From assembly GCA_026260175.1 (NCBI GenBank), contig JAKCWW010000181.1:1-64000 (forward strand): DNA of 64,000 bases. Direction: 5' to 3'. The notes under the pieces were generated by a model, which was not told where the DNA came from, made no database searches, and saw nothing but the letters and a program-made list of their open reading frames with translations. Both the position numbers and the translations under genes were made by a program. How positions within the stretch are numbered: the first letter of the stretch is position 1; every line of letters begins with the position of its first letter. Source of the DNA: Reticulitermes lucifugus (lineage: Eukaryota > Arthropoda > Insecta > Blattodea > Rhinotermitidae). This document shows positions 34,588 to 47,931 of the stretch, in pieces.

Positions 34588-34700
34588 ATGGCTAAGTGCT
34601 TTTGATCTCAACGTGATGGATTTGGGCTCGAATTCTAGCTAGGACACTAATGTCTTTGTCGTCGTCGGAAAGCGTGGTATGATTATTGTTAGATATTTTA
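34588..34700 (+). mobile_element. Possible degraded tRNA-derived SINE head
   Basis: tggctaagtgc (A-box-like) and gggctcgaattct (B-box-like, 34624-34636) are spaced about as in a SINE head. The following sequence matches no other family in the window. Confidence 0.25.
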
Positions 34701-34764
34701 AGAGTGCCCTGAAACACACTTTGTTACCACGTAACTTTTTGAACATATCCTTAGGTAATATTTA

Positions 34765-34850
34765 GAATAAACCTTCAGTCCCCATAAAAGGTGGAAAATT
34801 TCTTCAGTAGCTGAGCGTCACTCAACGTCTGAAGGGCACTAATACATGGA
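34765..34850 (+). mobile_element. 3'-end relic of the LINE family
   Basis: aaaccttcagtccccataaaa and ggaaaatttcttcagtagctgag, in that order, correspond to the last codons and 3' UTR of the 32.5-kb copy. It is short and diverged. Confidence 0.45.
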
Positions 34851-35160
34851 ATTAAACAATTTGGTAATTGAGATAATTATTTTAAATGCCTTGTTATATA
34901 TAGTCATATTATGATGTAATTAGTGACTTTAAATTTCTGACACGTTTGTATGTTAGTTTTATGTGTATGTATAAATAGAACACCCAGTTGGACACCCTTC
35001 TTGTATTCTTGAACATTCGTGATAACGTTTCAGGGCAGAAATAAAGCATCCCCTTACTTTAGCCTTGCATGAGAATGGAATTAATCGGACAGACTACCAT
35101 CACGTGGTGTGCCAAACATATGATACAAGTATTAACTGGAAAATTTTCATGCGTTTCTGG

Positions 35161-35172
35161 ATTTCAGTTTAA
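35161..35172 (+). repeat. Target-site duplication, left copy
   Basis: atttcagtttaa is identical to 35411-35422 on the other side of the family D SINE. Confidence 0.85.
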
Positions 35173-35410
35173 ATTTTTTGCGACACAACAACCCCTAGTG
35201 GGCCAGGGCCTCACGATCACACTCAGACACACCACAATCGGTAGGACTCCTCTGGACGAGTGATCAGCCCGACGTAAAGACCTCTACCTGACAACACACA
35301 ACACTCACAAGAGACAGATATCCATGCCCCTGGCGGGATTGGAACCCACAATCCCAGCAAGCGAGAGGCCGCAGACCCAAGCCTTAGACGGCGCTGCCAC
35401 TGGGATCGGC
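35173..35410 (-). mobile_element. tRNA-derived SINE, family D, full length with target duplication
   Basis: The element lies between 12-base direct repeats atttcagtttaa (35161-35172 and 35411-35422), a clear target-site duplication. On the minus strand it starts with an A-box-like tggcagcgccg, then a B box ggttccaatcc (35346-35336). The body follows, and it ends in gttgttgtgtcgcaaaaaat, a short A-rich tail. A second copy lies at 52.2 kb. Clean duplications mark this as one of the younger insertions here. Confidence 0.9.
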
Positions 35411-35422
35411 ATTTCAGTTTAA
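35411..35422 (+). repeat. Target-site duplication, right copy
   Basis: atttcagtttaa is identical to 35161-35172. Confidence 0.85.
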
Positions 35423-35424
35423 CT

Positions 35425-38400
35425 ACTGTACATTATTTTTCGGTTACGTTAGTTGCAGGCTTCATTTAAATAGTCTTTATGTAAAGCGGAAATCAATTTT
35501 TATGCTGAAAAATCTAAGTTCTTTGTACGCAAATTTTTATACGTTGCAGAATTATTTGCACCATTACTGCGAAATTTGCATCTAAAGCAGTGTCAAGCCA
35601 GTCATCAAAATGTTCCAGATCACTGTGTCTGAAGATCATGAAAGTGAGACTGTATATTCCTAACAAAATTACGTCTTTGATGTTTGGCATCCCGTTGTGT
35701 TATCTGTATTAACACATAGTGCTTGCACAGCTTTTGACACAACCTGTATTAGCAAAAAACTGTTAAATTGAATCTAGCCACTTATGTTTTAACTTAATCA
35801 GTCATAATCGAGCTAATCTAATGAAATATGAAAGTTAAAATTCCGTAAATACCCAGAACGTGTGTCAGTTTACTAAGTCATAAATGTTTAGAAAGTCTTA
35901 AACGTTGACCTCTATCCAACTTAATACGGACAAAAAGAGTTATAAGGCTAAAACAAAGAAGAAAAATCAATATGATATACAATATTATAAGGAATCGATA
36001 TCTCAGTCCCTGTAAATTGACACACTATATATTTTTATTGAAAATTTTTAAATGTTTATATCTTATTATATCTGCATAAAGTTGACTAAATTCGAACATA
36101 TATCGCTATACTTAATGTAACAGGTTTTGTTTACTACGACTATTAAAGGTTGTGTTCGACGGTGTACAAATACTATTTGTGATAAGTTCCGACTTGTGAT
36201 TTTCTGAAATGTACTGTAAATATGTGTGCAGTATTGCGTTAAGCGTTAAGTATCGCTTGAGTTTTTGAACTGTTTAATGCCCAGTGTCAGTATACGAGTA
36301 TGTACACTAGATGTAATGTTTCAAATCCTACCATACCGCCCACAGAATCAGTGTCTGTGTGTCTTGCGATTCTGACCATCAACACCGATTGCTTTCCTCA
36401 TCAACAGTACCTGATATGTCTGTGTATTGGAGACAGAGTTGTTTCTGTGTGCCTAAGGACGTTACTTTTTGTATAGGCCCACAATTTAAAAGAATTTCAG
36501 TCTTCATAAAGTTAAAGGCTGTTGGTTTTTACCATTTTCATGTTAAATGGAACTTGATTGTGGCCCTAGATGTTCAGTAATATGCATTTCAGTCTGCGAA
36601 AGTCATCTTTATGCACGAAGCTTAATGCAGTAATTTTTCCATCTATTCAAATCCCGCAGGACACCGCAAGCACGTCATATCCCGTCCTTTTACGGAGGCC
36701 GTGATAATTGTTCCCTTTTTAATGTCAAAAATGCGTCATTAAAATTCCTGATATCTGTTATTTCACTCTTTGTTTCCACGTCAACTAAATGTGCGTTTTC
36801 ACATTACCTCCGTTTTTTCTAGATATTTAGCTTATTTCGTGCCGTACTCTGACAGTTTACCTCTTTTCATCTGGTTAACGAATGTGTAACCATTTTAGTC
36901 TAGTCTTTGTTCCGTTACACCTAATTTATGCAACTTTTCTTAAAACCTTGATTCAATTCGCAATCTTTTTTTTATATCCTGGTTTTTGTGACTTCATTGG
37001 GCTCATATTCTCGCTTGATGTTACATATTTTCTAGGATCTTAACATTAATTTCCTTACTACCTGTACGTTTAATAATTTCCCACATTTGAAATGTTTTTG
37101 ATATTTTAATTTGATATTCATTTTTAAATGTCAAGTTATTCGTACGCGAAGTTTCCTCACATCTTGTGCTGTCTCGGCTTCCTTTCAAATGATTCATACT
37201 GCCTCTCAGGACGACCCTACATAATAAAAGTGATACTGCGTGTTTTATGTGCCTCTGAAATGCGTTGATGACATTGCTTGCCTCGAGTAAAATAATTACA
37301 CCTAATATGTTGAAGAAACTAAGAAACTTAGCGAATTGAGTAACTTGGAAATTTGTAATTTGTAAAACATAACAATAATACATGTTTGCGGAACAGTCAT
37401 TTTTAAAGTAACTACTTGGGATCATTAACTAGATAAGATAGATTTAAGGAAAGGACGCGTTGCAAATGTGACGTGCATGGAAGAGACCTAAGATTATGGT
37501 GTTTTTTGTGATGCTGAATGTTAGAGTTTCTATACTGCATTGAGTTTCAGCCTAGAAGATTCATTCTGCTAGTAACTTAAATTAAAACATGTGTGTAAGA
37601 AGAGAGTATTAATCTGAGGAAACCTTTTCCAGGTTTGCAATCTCCCTCAGGATCAGGTTCATGACAGAACAGACCACAGTCATTCCGATTCTCGCAACGT
37701 AAAATTACAGAACGATATTACTGGAAAGCAGAAGTTTCCATTATCCCACTTTCCTGCAGTTGCTGAAATGTGAACATTGTCCGAAGTTTGTTGTTTCTTT
37801 TCTCACTGTAACAGTAATTGACTCTAATTGATGGATTTGAAGTTTCATTTCTCTTTTTTTTTCGTTTTTGATGTCAAAAGGTGTCAATTTATAACTTAAA
37901 TGTTTGAAGGGGACACTAGGACAAATGTCTTTATTCTTTTTTGTTCCCTTCCCTAGTCAGTTCTTGTCTTTTATTTCCAATAGAATCACAGTGACGTTTC
38001 AGCTCTTTATGTGATTTCCGGTTCCGGAAAATGACATTTCTCCTTCGATCGTCCGCTCTGTTTCCTTTTCTACCCCCATCCCCATACTTTCAAGAAGGTC
38101 TGTTTCTGTCTTGCCACATTTGTTGAATCGTCTCAAAAACAATAATCTACAACAAAACTTAAGGTATAACAAGCTTCAGCAGGGAAAACGTCAGTGTGCC
38201 TTCCTTGGCGACTATGGAGTGGCAACCTGTGCCAGGGGCTCACCGTCAGATGTCGCTAGTAGCAACTTACGTAATACTCGTTTCCCTAAATTTGGGAAGG
38301 AAGAAAGGCTTTTCTTTTAAAATAGTTACGTTTTCTGAGATATTTGAGAGGTTTTTACAGCGATGTTGCTAAATATTCCAGTCTTTTATGGATGTGACGC

Positions 38401-41400
38401 CGCGTTTAATGGTAAACATTCCCTGACATTTGGGAAGAGTTTCCTGCCACCAACTTGAGGGTAGTTGAAACAGCGCGTATTTTCTTATTACTATCACAAT
38501 GCAATGTTTTTGGAAGTTTAAAATTTAAATAATTTTAAAGAGTAATTTCTTGTCACGTCTCAAAGGAGTAACAGCCCCTGTAGTTTTGGATTCACACAGA
38601 TTTGGAACTATGCTACACAGAAGTAGGTGTTTGTAGTGACTCGCTTGCGGGTGCTGCATGCAGTGACATCTTAGCATTGAATTCATGTGAGACAAAGATG
38701 ATGCATGGTGAGTTACCAAGGAGTCTTAATTTAAACCTGTCGTGTATTGGACGGCAGTCTCAGACCGTTCGTTTCGGATAATTGCAGTACACCATAGGGA
38801 ACTTCCATTTTCGTAGCCTGTACTTTATCTGAGATTCTGAAAGGTTATCTTTAGAAGAGAGGTCACATGCACAATCGCTTGACTAATCTGGGCTGTATAT
38901 TCTAGTTGCAAAACACGAGTAAGGAGAAAAAATAAATTCAGTATCTTTCCTTATCGCAAATTAGTATGACATGAAAACTTTATTTATTTTACCGCCCAGG
39001 TCATCTTAAAGTTTGCTTGCTTAGAAAACCATAAACGAAATGTTTATCTTTGCTTCAAAACGAGTAAAATCCACATTTGTGGCCCTTGCGTTTGATTTAT
39101 TTTAATAATCGATATACATAACGTAATTTTTTGTGTGCGAATCGTGAATTGTTTAATAATATTATTTTTGCTGCGAAATTTACTAGTTACAACGCAGATA
39201 AAAGATTTAAAATCAATAATTGCGAAACTTGTGAGACGGAAAAAATTTCGGAGCAATAAGTCTACACAGTCCGAATTGTTCCGGGACGAAATGTTCCTCA
39301 ACGGCACATATTGTGCGACTATTATAGAAATTCGAATGCTCAGCCTGCGTTTGAAATTAATTCTTAAATACGGAAGTAAAATAAGCTTTTGAGCTCCATG
39401 GAGTATCCGTTTTGAGAAGTCTATCGCGTTCGGATAGTTAAGGTGTCTGTCAAAGGTCCGGTACCGTTATACATAACATGACAACTGAAATTGGTGGCCA
39501 TGTGGCCACAGCGCCCAGTGCTATTAGCAGAGGTGTTCGTGTTGTTAACAGGTAACTGTAAATTCCAGGTACATTGATGAACCTAACCGCTTGTTGTCCA
39601 TCTAAATTGTTTACCGCATCCATCCTCTGCCTTAAAAGTTTTTAATGGGTGGGTAAGTAATTGTTGCTGCATCGTGCAGTATAACATTGTATTTACTCTA
39701 CTACACTCATGGCAATAGTCCTACTTCGAAAATTACAAATCATTTTATCCAGATATACCAGTTACGTTTCCCTCTTTGCTTTACACAGGTTCAAAAAAGT
39801 GTCTTTATAGAACCATGTTTTGTGGTTATAATTTGAAATACTTTTCGCCTACTGATAGCGAAGGTAGCGTATGCTATGGAATACTGAGGTTTCGGGGAGC
39901 ACAGCCAGGGGATTATTGTTGTTGAATTGGTGTGTTCCTTACTCACTGTTAAATCTCTTAACAGAAGTGTCTATCTGTAAATATTGCAATATAAATACAT
40001 TTCTTAAGGAAATTAAATTGGATACTTGTTGGCATGAGGTAGATTATTTTGAGACTCGAAGCTTCTATTAAACTGGCTAATAATTTCTGAATGTCGAACA
40101 GTGTTTTATTATTACTTGACGTGAAAGAGGTGCAAAAATTGATTTTAAAGAGATTAAACTATGCAGAGTTGTGCGAGAATTCAGCTCCACTCAAAATCTT
40201 TGAGCAGGTTGGTTCTTTCTATCATATCAAGAAACACTGACCAAATATTTATTTATTTCAGCTTTACTTTTAATGCCAATATTACTGCTGAATGACTTAC
40301 AAGGGCCTATTTGTTTATTTCGGTAATATCTCGCAAGGAATATTCTAAAATTTAAGCTTTCTTATATCAAATGAGTAAAATCTTCTCCTCTTGAATCTAG
40401 TTGGTAGACCCCTACTTATATTGGCATTTGTCATATGGCCATTCGTGGCAACAGTGTACACATACACTTGAAGTGATATATTTCATCAGTTATCATATGA
40501 ATTATCAAAAACAACTGGGAAGAGATTGTTACGGAATGCAGCATCAACGAAGCAAATGAGAAATGCGTATGTAACCACTCGGAACACGTGGATAGGAAGG
40601 TGATATTAAAATGTTTCTCACAGAAATAGGATGTGAGGCTCAAAAGTGGGTCCACATGTATCAGATTGGGTTTATCAGGGGCGGTTTAGGAGCTTTTTGT
40701 TTGACCTTTGACGTCTGTAAGTGGCGGGGATATTCTCGACCAACTAAGGGACCACCATCTTCTGAAGAAGGATTCTACCTCATGAAGCTAGATATTTTTA
40801 ATCACTTGGATACCGTTTATGTTTATAATTTATTTGTATGAAGCAAAACACGGCAAATCAACCTGAAGGCATTCTGAAGACGGCATTTTGCTGTAAGCAT
40901 GACTAGTGTTTTGGGCCTTGTCCATCGCTTTATGCATACTGTACCTGTGATAGTGACTACCTCTTTACATCGGGTTCACCAAATCAGTATTTCTCCCTCT
41001 ATGTCACTGTTTTAATCTGAAGTGAAAAACACACGCAGCTGTTGAAAAGTTGTTTTGTAATATATTTAAGGGACGAACATTTTCCAAAACACTAGTCAAG
41101 CTTCATACGGCACAGATTTTGGCAAAGCAATTTGAAAATAATTCGTGTAGGATTTAAAGATGAGTGTTATAATTATCCAGGTAACATGCCTGCAAAATTT
41201 TGCAGAAGAATGTGGATTTACCTCGTATATTATTTATCATTTTTCGGGGGCCCTTAGCAATGAATAAACTTTGTCACTTTCCTAAAACGTGGAATACAAT
41301 AGGCAGGATTTACCACTTCTAAACTTAATTTTAAATTCAGAAAAATGTTCATATAAATATTTGTCTCTGCATTACCTTCCCTTCAGTGCAGAATGGATGC

Positions 41401-41855
41401 TCTCCAGGAATTTATTCCTTCTCATGAACGTACTTACTCTCGTGACCATCCACACACTAATTCTGGAAACTCAACTGAGACACGTTTATGATACTAATAC
41501 AAGAAAAGTACTAGGAACTTAGTTAAGATCTTGGTTCTAAATAGGGAGGCAGTCATTGAGTTTTCTTCTTGTTCGTTCTATCATACCCTGGTGTCTAATA
41601 CAGTAATGCAGTGCGCAGTTCTCTAAGGATTCTTGTGGAAACATATAAAAAGGAGAGCAGAAAATTTTGTAGGTATTGAGTAAGCAAGGAAACTAATACC
41701 AATTTTCTTTTTATCTTCACATGCTAGTGAAGAAAGTGGAGCTTCATTCTCAATTACGTGGAAACACGGATTATATCCATTCCATTTGAAAACCTCCTTG
41801 GCCATTTCTTTTCTATGGTGAGGCTTCAAAACCAGACTACACTTCCGGGATTTCT
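35425..41855. other. Long non-coding stretch
   Basis: More than 6 kb of AT-rich sequence without a convincing gene. The 134-codon minus-strand frame at 37021-37425 is rich in N, I, F and K, as expected of chance in AT-rich DNA. I see no Pol III boxes, LINE tails or transposon termini. It is compatible with intron or intergenic DNA, possibly including repeats too old to recognise by eye. Confidence 0.45.
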
Positions 41856-41861
41856 TCATCG

Positions 41862-41888
41862 TTTCTTCCTCTTCTTCCTCTTCTTCTA
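41862..41888 (+). repeat. (TTC)n-like pyrimidine microsatellite
   Basis: ttcttcctcttcttcctctt and neighbouring units. It yields a poly-glutamate artefact on the minus strand. Confidence 0.8.
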
Positions 41889-41894
41889 CCACTT

Positions 41895-43190
41895 GTTTTA
41901 CTTGTTTAGTTTCTTCAGGCTAAATGAAAGTGACTGCTTTCAAGCTATAACGTGGTCGAATAAAGTCAAGTCTTTCCCTCACTATCATTTTGTCTCCCTT
42001 TTCTTTGCCTGCATTTTACCCTCCCGCCAGAACTTTGAATCCTTGAGTCTGCTACAAGCATCTCTTACGTAGGTCTTTGTTTTCTTCATGTTTCATATCA
42101 TTTCTTGTGTGTTCTCTTTTTACTTGAAATTTCTATGGACGCCGCCCGCAAACCTGTCAGATAGGCGTGTCGCATCGTTGTTATTTCCTGCCACAGTCTT
42201 CCTCTTCTTGCCTTGCCTTCCGCACTCTTTTTTTTCATCATTCCCAGTATAGGCTATATGTCCATCTTTCATACACCATTCTCCTTTCCCTACTTTCTCA
42301 AAGCCCATCGCTGACTGACATTTCGCTCAATAAACTGGATGTCTGTACTGCTGTCATTATTGTTTTTATTTGTCTGGTTTTGTACATTTCGTGCTTACAT
42401 CACATTATAGGCCAGAGAGCCTTCAGTTTGACAGATTCTACTTTGTGGCTATGAAGGTACAAAAATCCTACATAAATATGTGAAAACACTTCTATAATAC
42501 TGAAGTGGGTTTGTGTCCAGTGCAAGTATGCATTTTGTTGAATAAATACATATGCTTACTGCTGCAGTGTTTAGCACATTCTGGGAACCCCAATAGACAT
42601 AAGTGGAAAAAATAGTTGTTTCTACGTTACGTATAATTCATTGTCTCGAAAAATTAGGTACTAAAGCCATGAAACTATATCGGTTTATGTGGAAAGGGAA
42701 CATAGTAGTTGAAAGATTTGCAATATGACTTCGTATTCTGGAGCTGCTGGGTTCATACATCAAACTTGCCACAGCCGGAGTTAAAAGTTTTATGTTTTTC
42801 CCAAGTACCTCTACTCAAATTAAAGAAAATAACACGATGTAGGCTACGAACGCTTACCTTCCAACCATTACAGTTGGTTTTTTATCAGGCACCCTGTAAT
42901 TCGACGCTATATAGTCTGATAAATTGGGTAGGTCTTTAGAAAGCCAAGAAAGTGTATACATAAATCAGTACGGTGGAAATGCCTGTTATGATGTTACTTA
43001 AGTACTCTCGTTGACGAGTCGTCGTGCAGAGGAATGTTTCTGTATTGTATGAGATTTTAATGTATCCATTTTCTTACGCTTCTTATTGAGAAAATAAAGT
43101 CAATTTTAGCTCCAGTCTCTTTGTTGTCAGTCCGAGATTGGGACAAAGTGAATTTACCGTCGGTTCACTCTTATTTTTCTCCTGCTTAAC
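41895..43190. other. Non-coding stretch
   Basis: The pyrimidine-rich plus strand gives hydrophobic chance ORFs. Nothing is recognised. Confidence 0.4.
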
Positions 43191-43199
43191 CAATTCAAT

Positions 43200-43480
43200 A
43201 ACGATCTCGGATAGTTTAATGATTACAGTGACGAGGTTACTGGGTTCGATTCCCGGCAAGGGCAAGAGATTTTTCTCTTCTCCAGAAGGTCCAGACCGAC
43301 TCTGGAGCCCACTCAGCTTCCTGTTCAATCGGTACCGTGTGCGCTTTCCCAGTAGTTGAAGCGGCCTCTTGATTTAAGTGACGACACACATTCGTATGCT
43401 GCCGAGTTTAAGAATGAGTGGAACAAAACCTCCATTCACCCATACGCCTTCAGTCGATGACACGGACGAACTCACTTCAC
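43200..43480 (+). mobile_element. tRNA-derived SINE, family A (diverged)
   Basis: A perfect B box, ggttcgattcc, lies at 43243-43253. The body follows in family A order: agagatttttctcttctcca, agaccgactctggagccca, agcggcctcttgatttaag, gccgagtttaag. The A-box region (tcggatagtttaatg) is altered. Confidence 0.7.
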
Positions 43481-43484
43481 GCTA

Positions 43485-44900
43485 ACCCTTTAAAGCACAG
43501 CTGTTAACAGTAATCACGTGTAACAAATACTGTAACATTAGCGAAATTTGCATCTCACCCCTCCTGTTTTTATTATTTTGTGTATTTCTCGAAATGAACA
43601 TTGTTGCCCGAATGGTTTTTGTTACTGAGCTGCGTTGTGTTTAGTCTGAGGTAGGAACTGAAATTTTGTGTGTTATTTATACTATGAATTTTATGTTTTA
43701 CGTTGTATATACCACCTACCGTTTTCAACTTTAGATATATAAAACTTGCGAAACACTAACACGAGATTAATGAATGTGCACTTCATGAGCTACAGTCCAG
43801 TTGAAAGATGGCGGTCTGATAGCGTAGTCTGGTAACCTGTAGAATTGTTGGTAGTGTTGTGTCATGCCTGTGTAAAATTTAGTGTAGTAGCTTATCTTCT
43901 TTGAAGACGCTTGGATCTACCATCCTATTCGTGTGTTTTAGCTTAGTGTAACAGCTTCTTTTTTTCTGACTGGTGTTACGTCTAAACAGTCGATTCTCAA
44001 AAATAGCCCCTCAATTTGCAAATACAGCATTCTAGATATTTGTTAAATGGACGATTACATATACTCTCATGAGGAACAGGCCAAGTTCTTATGTTCGTAA
44101 GTGGGGTACAACTAATACATGGAAACAGATAATTTGCAGTAGTTGGTTCAAAAATCACCCATTTTGACTCAAAAGCCGCAATTGAATTACGCAAGTTCAC
44201 CAACACATGATTTGAAATCACTATTTCCAGCAGTGGCGCTGGTTGTCACCTAACCTCATTTTCTGTATTCTTTTTCGTCTTTCAGATAAATAATTAGGGA
44301 TAGGCTCAAACAAGTTCTGTAATTTTGATACGTATCAAATATCTTAATATCTAAGTTTCTTCGAATGCTTGCGCTTTTTCCGTGAGCCGCCAAATACATA
44401 TTTTTTAGGTTACTTTTACTTTATTTAGTTACCTCTAGTTATGCTATAACGAGTAATACACGATTTAACATAAGACGAAAGACTTTAAGTGCTTATCGGT
44501 ACAAAGTTTAGCTCATTTATTCTTCTTCTGCTTCTATGGCATTACGGCCCTTTAAGTTTGAACTTAGCCTCCCTAGCTCATTCATTACAAGAAGAAATTT
44601 TAGGTGTAAATGTTACTGTATTTGCTTCAGTTTCGTCTTGAACTGAATTTTTTATAAATGTCACTCAAACAGCTGAATTTATATGGAATGTTTATTTTAT
44701 TTGACAACTGTTAGTTACCACTTCGTATCAGCTCGTTTATGGTAGTAACGTAGCCAACTCATTTGACCGCCTACACGCGTAGCAGAGTAGCAGGAAGTGA
44801 AAAACTTTAGTTGCCAGATAAAATAAGTGCCTACTCTGTAAGTTCCCTAATACATTTGTCTGTATTTTCGAACTGTTCATCACCAGATGACCCAAATCGT
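43485..44900. other. Non-coding stretch
   Basis: Nothing is recognised. Confidence 0.4.
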
Positions 44901-44909
44901 TGGCTGCTG

Positions 44910-44958
44910 GATGACGATGATCATGATGATGATGGTGGTGGTGGTGGTGGTGGTGGTG
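44910..44958 (+). repeat. Compound (GAT)n-(GGT)n microsatellite
   Basis: gatgat units pass into about nine GGT units. It resembles the array at 47172-47198. Confidence 0.9.
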
Positions 44959-44959
44959 A

Positions 44960-45715
44960 CAGGTGGTTTCCTTATCTCTGTCTGTCTGTCTTACTTTTCT
45001 TCATTCTGGCCGGGCTCGAATTCATATGCATATATACACATATATACGATTTTCTATGTCTCTGTCACACTTGAGCCTCTTCCGCGAGAATGTACATTGT
45101 TTATGCCCTCAGCAGGTGTCGCCTGTTTGTTTGAAACTGTATTATCTGAAGAATAGAAATGTTGTTAAATTAATTCACTGCTTTAACGAACATAGATCGG
45201 AGTAATGAAGTAACGAGGAGATATAGACAAGGGATGGAGGAAAGAAAGAAAGGGGGCGAGGGGTCAAGGTACGAGAGAAATCATTTTACGTTTAATTTCA
45301 AAGGGCCTCTCCTAGTGTGAATATAATTCAACAGAAAATTATACATTTCGTTGCAGTGCTTGACGCGTGAAATAGAGTCGCGTGTTTCCCCTTGCGCAAT
45401 CCAGTCAAATTACTGCCATTATAAGGATTTCTCAGAACATGTGAAAGGTGTACTCAGTTTGAAATATACACATATTGTCCAAATGCTTTATTTACGATGC
45501 AGCATGTGCCATTGGCCCCGATGTTCACATTCCAAGATGTATTATCACAGATATATGAACTGTATCTGTGCCAAGCGTATCAGACGACGTAGGCATATAC
45601 CATATCGCACAACATTTAAGATTATCTAAGACAACAAATAGGTTTAAATTTTAAATCTTGAATTTCATATTTTAAGTGTACATACATATTTTTTAAACTA
45701 GTGAAACATTGAACT
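44960..45715. other. Non-coding stretch
   Basis: A purine-rich patch lies at about 45225-45275. The Cys-rich 92-codon frame at 45351-45629 has no spacing typical of a known zinc-binding domain. Confidence 0.35.
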
Positions 45716-45716
45716 T

Positions 45717-45952
45717 GGCAGCGGCGAGTGGTGCGCCCGTCCCTGGCAGCAGAGTCAAAGGGGCAGCAAAATGAGTATTTTAAATGGAAAAAATTTGATC
45801 TTATGTGCTCAAAAATTTTTAAATTACTGGGAAAAATAAAAGGAAATGTAATAAATAATTGTGATTTTTTTAACTTCCGTAATTTGTGTCAGGGGCGGCC
45901 ATTGTTATTGCTCGGCCCAGGCGACAATAAACCTAGCTACGCCATTGGAACC
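45717..45952. mobile_element. Possible DNA-transposon relic
   Basis: Reading on the minus strand from 45952, the end is ccaatggcgtagctaggttt, similar to the tggcgtagctagg termini of several non-autonomous DNA transposons. The opposite side (ttggcagcggcgagtggtg, from 45716) matches it only weakly. An AT-rich centre lies between two GC-rich edges. No target duplication was found. Confidence 0.3.
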
Positions 45953-45954
45953 TG

Positions 45955-47165
45955 GCGTAATTATATTGAATACCATAATAGCTTACATTTAGTGTGATGT
46001 ATGTTGTACACATCATCGTTGAATGTATATGCAAGCATAGACCTCGGATGGTTCACTTTCCTTGAAATTGTAATCTCCCTATGATGGCTGTTAAAACCTA
46101 AACATGCTGGAGAATGTATGATATAAAATAGTAGGTACCTGTATTTCCCCGATAAGTGTATTCTTGGTTGTTTATAAACGCTGAATTAAAAATACAAGGA
46201 ATATTGAACACTTCAACCTTCCATACGTTTAGAAGGAACGATTGTTTATAACAAATAGGCTTATATTGATAATTATTATTCGAGATAATTTGTGTGAAAT
46301 TTCAAAATTATTTTAACCTCTGTTGTATAATATAATCTGTTCAAGTCCTTAGTAGAGCGTCCTTGCAGGCATAGACCATGGCTGTTCACAAAAGCAAACC
46401 AATTATTTTTATAATAAATAATTCCTTATAATTTTATTATGAAACTATGTTCCTTTGTCATCTAGGCCCTCACAGCAAATACACAATACAGGATCTTCCA
46501 CACACTTCGTCTTTCTCTTCTTCGTCTTGGAAAATCTTTCGGATATGAAATGAACCCTGATATATGTTTTGTCCTATATTTGTTTTCTTGTAAGTCTTAC
46601 ATAGAAAGTTTACTAATAACCTATATACCCTTACTATAGGAACTTTACTAATAACATATATCCCGTATTAAACTCAGAGACAAAGAAGTTCTTCACCGTT
46701 CACTTACCGTAAGCGAAAGTCTTTGATAACAGGATAATATTCAGCGTCTTATACAAACATATCCCATTTGTAAAGATACTGAGTTACAACTTCTCAACTT
46801 CTAGACAGTACCTGTCTGTCAGTCTGTATGCTGATAACATGCGCCACCTTAAACATGAGGAAAAGCAATAAGGTAGTCTGTGTTTTTATTTTATAGCTCG
46901 TTTGAATGCAACATTTTCGTCGTTCCATTATTACATGTAGTAGGATCTCTGTCAGTTCCTGGAAACGAATATTTTAAGACGGTTGGTTACAGTTTCTTGC
47001 GATAGTTGGGTTCCTGAACAGGTTACCACCCTTCCGCAGAGGTAATGCATTATTGAGTTTGCCACTTTAACCTCTGTCCGAGAATTTCGTTACAGACAAG
47101 GAGCGGAGACGTAGGGTGGTGCTGGGTTCCATGGGAAGAAACTCTTGATGACTAACACTACAAAA
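45955..47165. other. Non-coding stretch with an imperfect local duplication
   Basis: gtttactaataacctatata (about 46608) recurs as ctttactaataacatatat (about 46643), about 35 bases apart. No gene is seen. Confidence 0.4.
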
Positions 47166-47171
47166 TGGAAT

Positions 47172-47198
47172 TTGATGATGATGGTGGTGGTGGTGGTT
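47172..47198 (+). repeat. Compound (GAT)n-(GGT)n microsatellite
   Basis: gatgatgatggtggtggtgg-type array. Confidence 0.9.
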
Positions 47199-47350
47199 AC
47201 AGAATCTCCCATTACATACACATGTATTACATGCGCGTAATGAAGTTTTTGGCCTCCGTAAAAACAGCGCCACAAAACTCTCATCAGTTGAAACGCCGTC
47301 CATTTCTGTATCTTAAGTGACAAAAGTAGTGACGTCAACGAACTCAGTGC

Positions 47351-47640
47351 TTAGTAAGCTTGCAGATCCAGTTCGAAACATTGCCTAGGAACATGTTGCA
47401 ATACTGCAGCCCTTGGCTGTACTGAGTTAGTTGCGGTGTTTGAGGGGCTCGGATCTTTGCCGGCAGCACCAGAGCAACATACCAAGCTTGCTTGCCTTAA
47501 AATAACTACTAGTGCTGCTCCTTGATTTATCTGGGCGCTGCGGTTTCTATTGACCCATGTTAAACACACTTGGAGAGGCTCAGCATGGAGGACCTGTTCC
47601 TTTCTCAACCCTTCCGGCAGTAGCAGAAATGATCTCTAAT
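47351..47640 (-). other. GC-richer segment with an 85-codon minus-strand frame, unrecognised
   Basis: The minus-strand frame 47608-47351 is open through a block that is clearly less AT-rich than its flanks and reads GKDPSPSNTATNSVQPRAAV near its middle. It ends just past a Cys-containing HVPRQCFELDLQ. I cannot place it in a family. It could be an old exon, a dispersed repeat or chance; no splice or poly(A) signals decide this. Confidence 0.25.
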
Positions 47641-47931
47641 CCACCCACTAGGCCAAGTCAAACCTACATTTCTCCTTATGCTATTTGATTTATACTGCCA
47701 ACAGATTGTACTAATGCGTAGCCAACTTGAACTTACATGAGCATGGTGCTGAGTTTCTCCTTAATTTGATACCTTTCAACAAACACCATCTCCTTCACTT
47801 AGCTAAGCCGGATTGGAAGGAAGAGATGTGAGGTTCTTACTGCTTCCAATAGTACAATTACGGTACCCTGGAATATGACATCACGTAGTCTAGATTGAAA
47901 GGTTTGGAAAAAAGAAGAAGGTGGGTGTACC

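Noticed and set aside
37021-37425. 134-aa minus-strand protein
   Set aside because: It is the longest frame in the window but has the N/I/F/K-rich composition of chance ORFs in AT-rich DNA, with no domain or signals.
41623-41892. Acidic poly-Glu protein
   Set aside because: Produced by the TTC-rich microsatellite on the opposite strand.
45351-45629. Zinc-finger-like Cys-rich protein
   Set aside because: Cys and His spacing does not match any finger class I know, and the frame lacks support.
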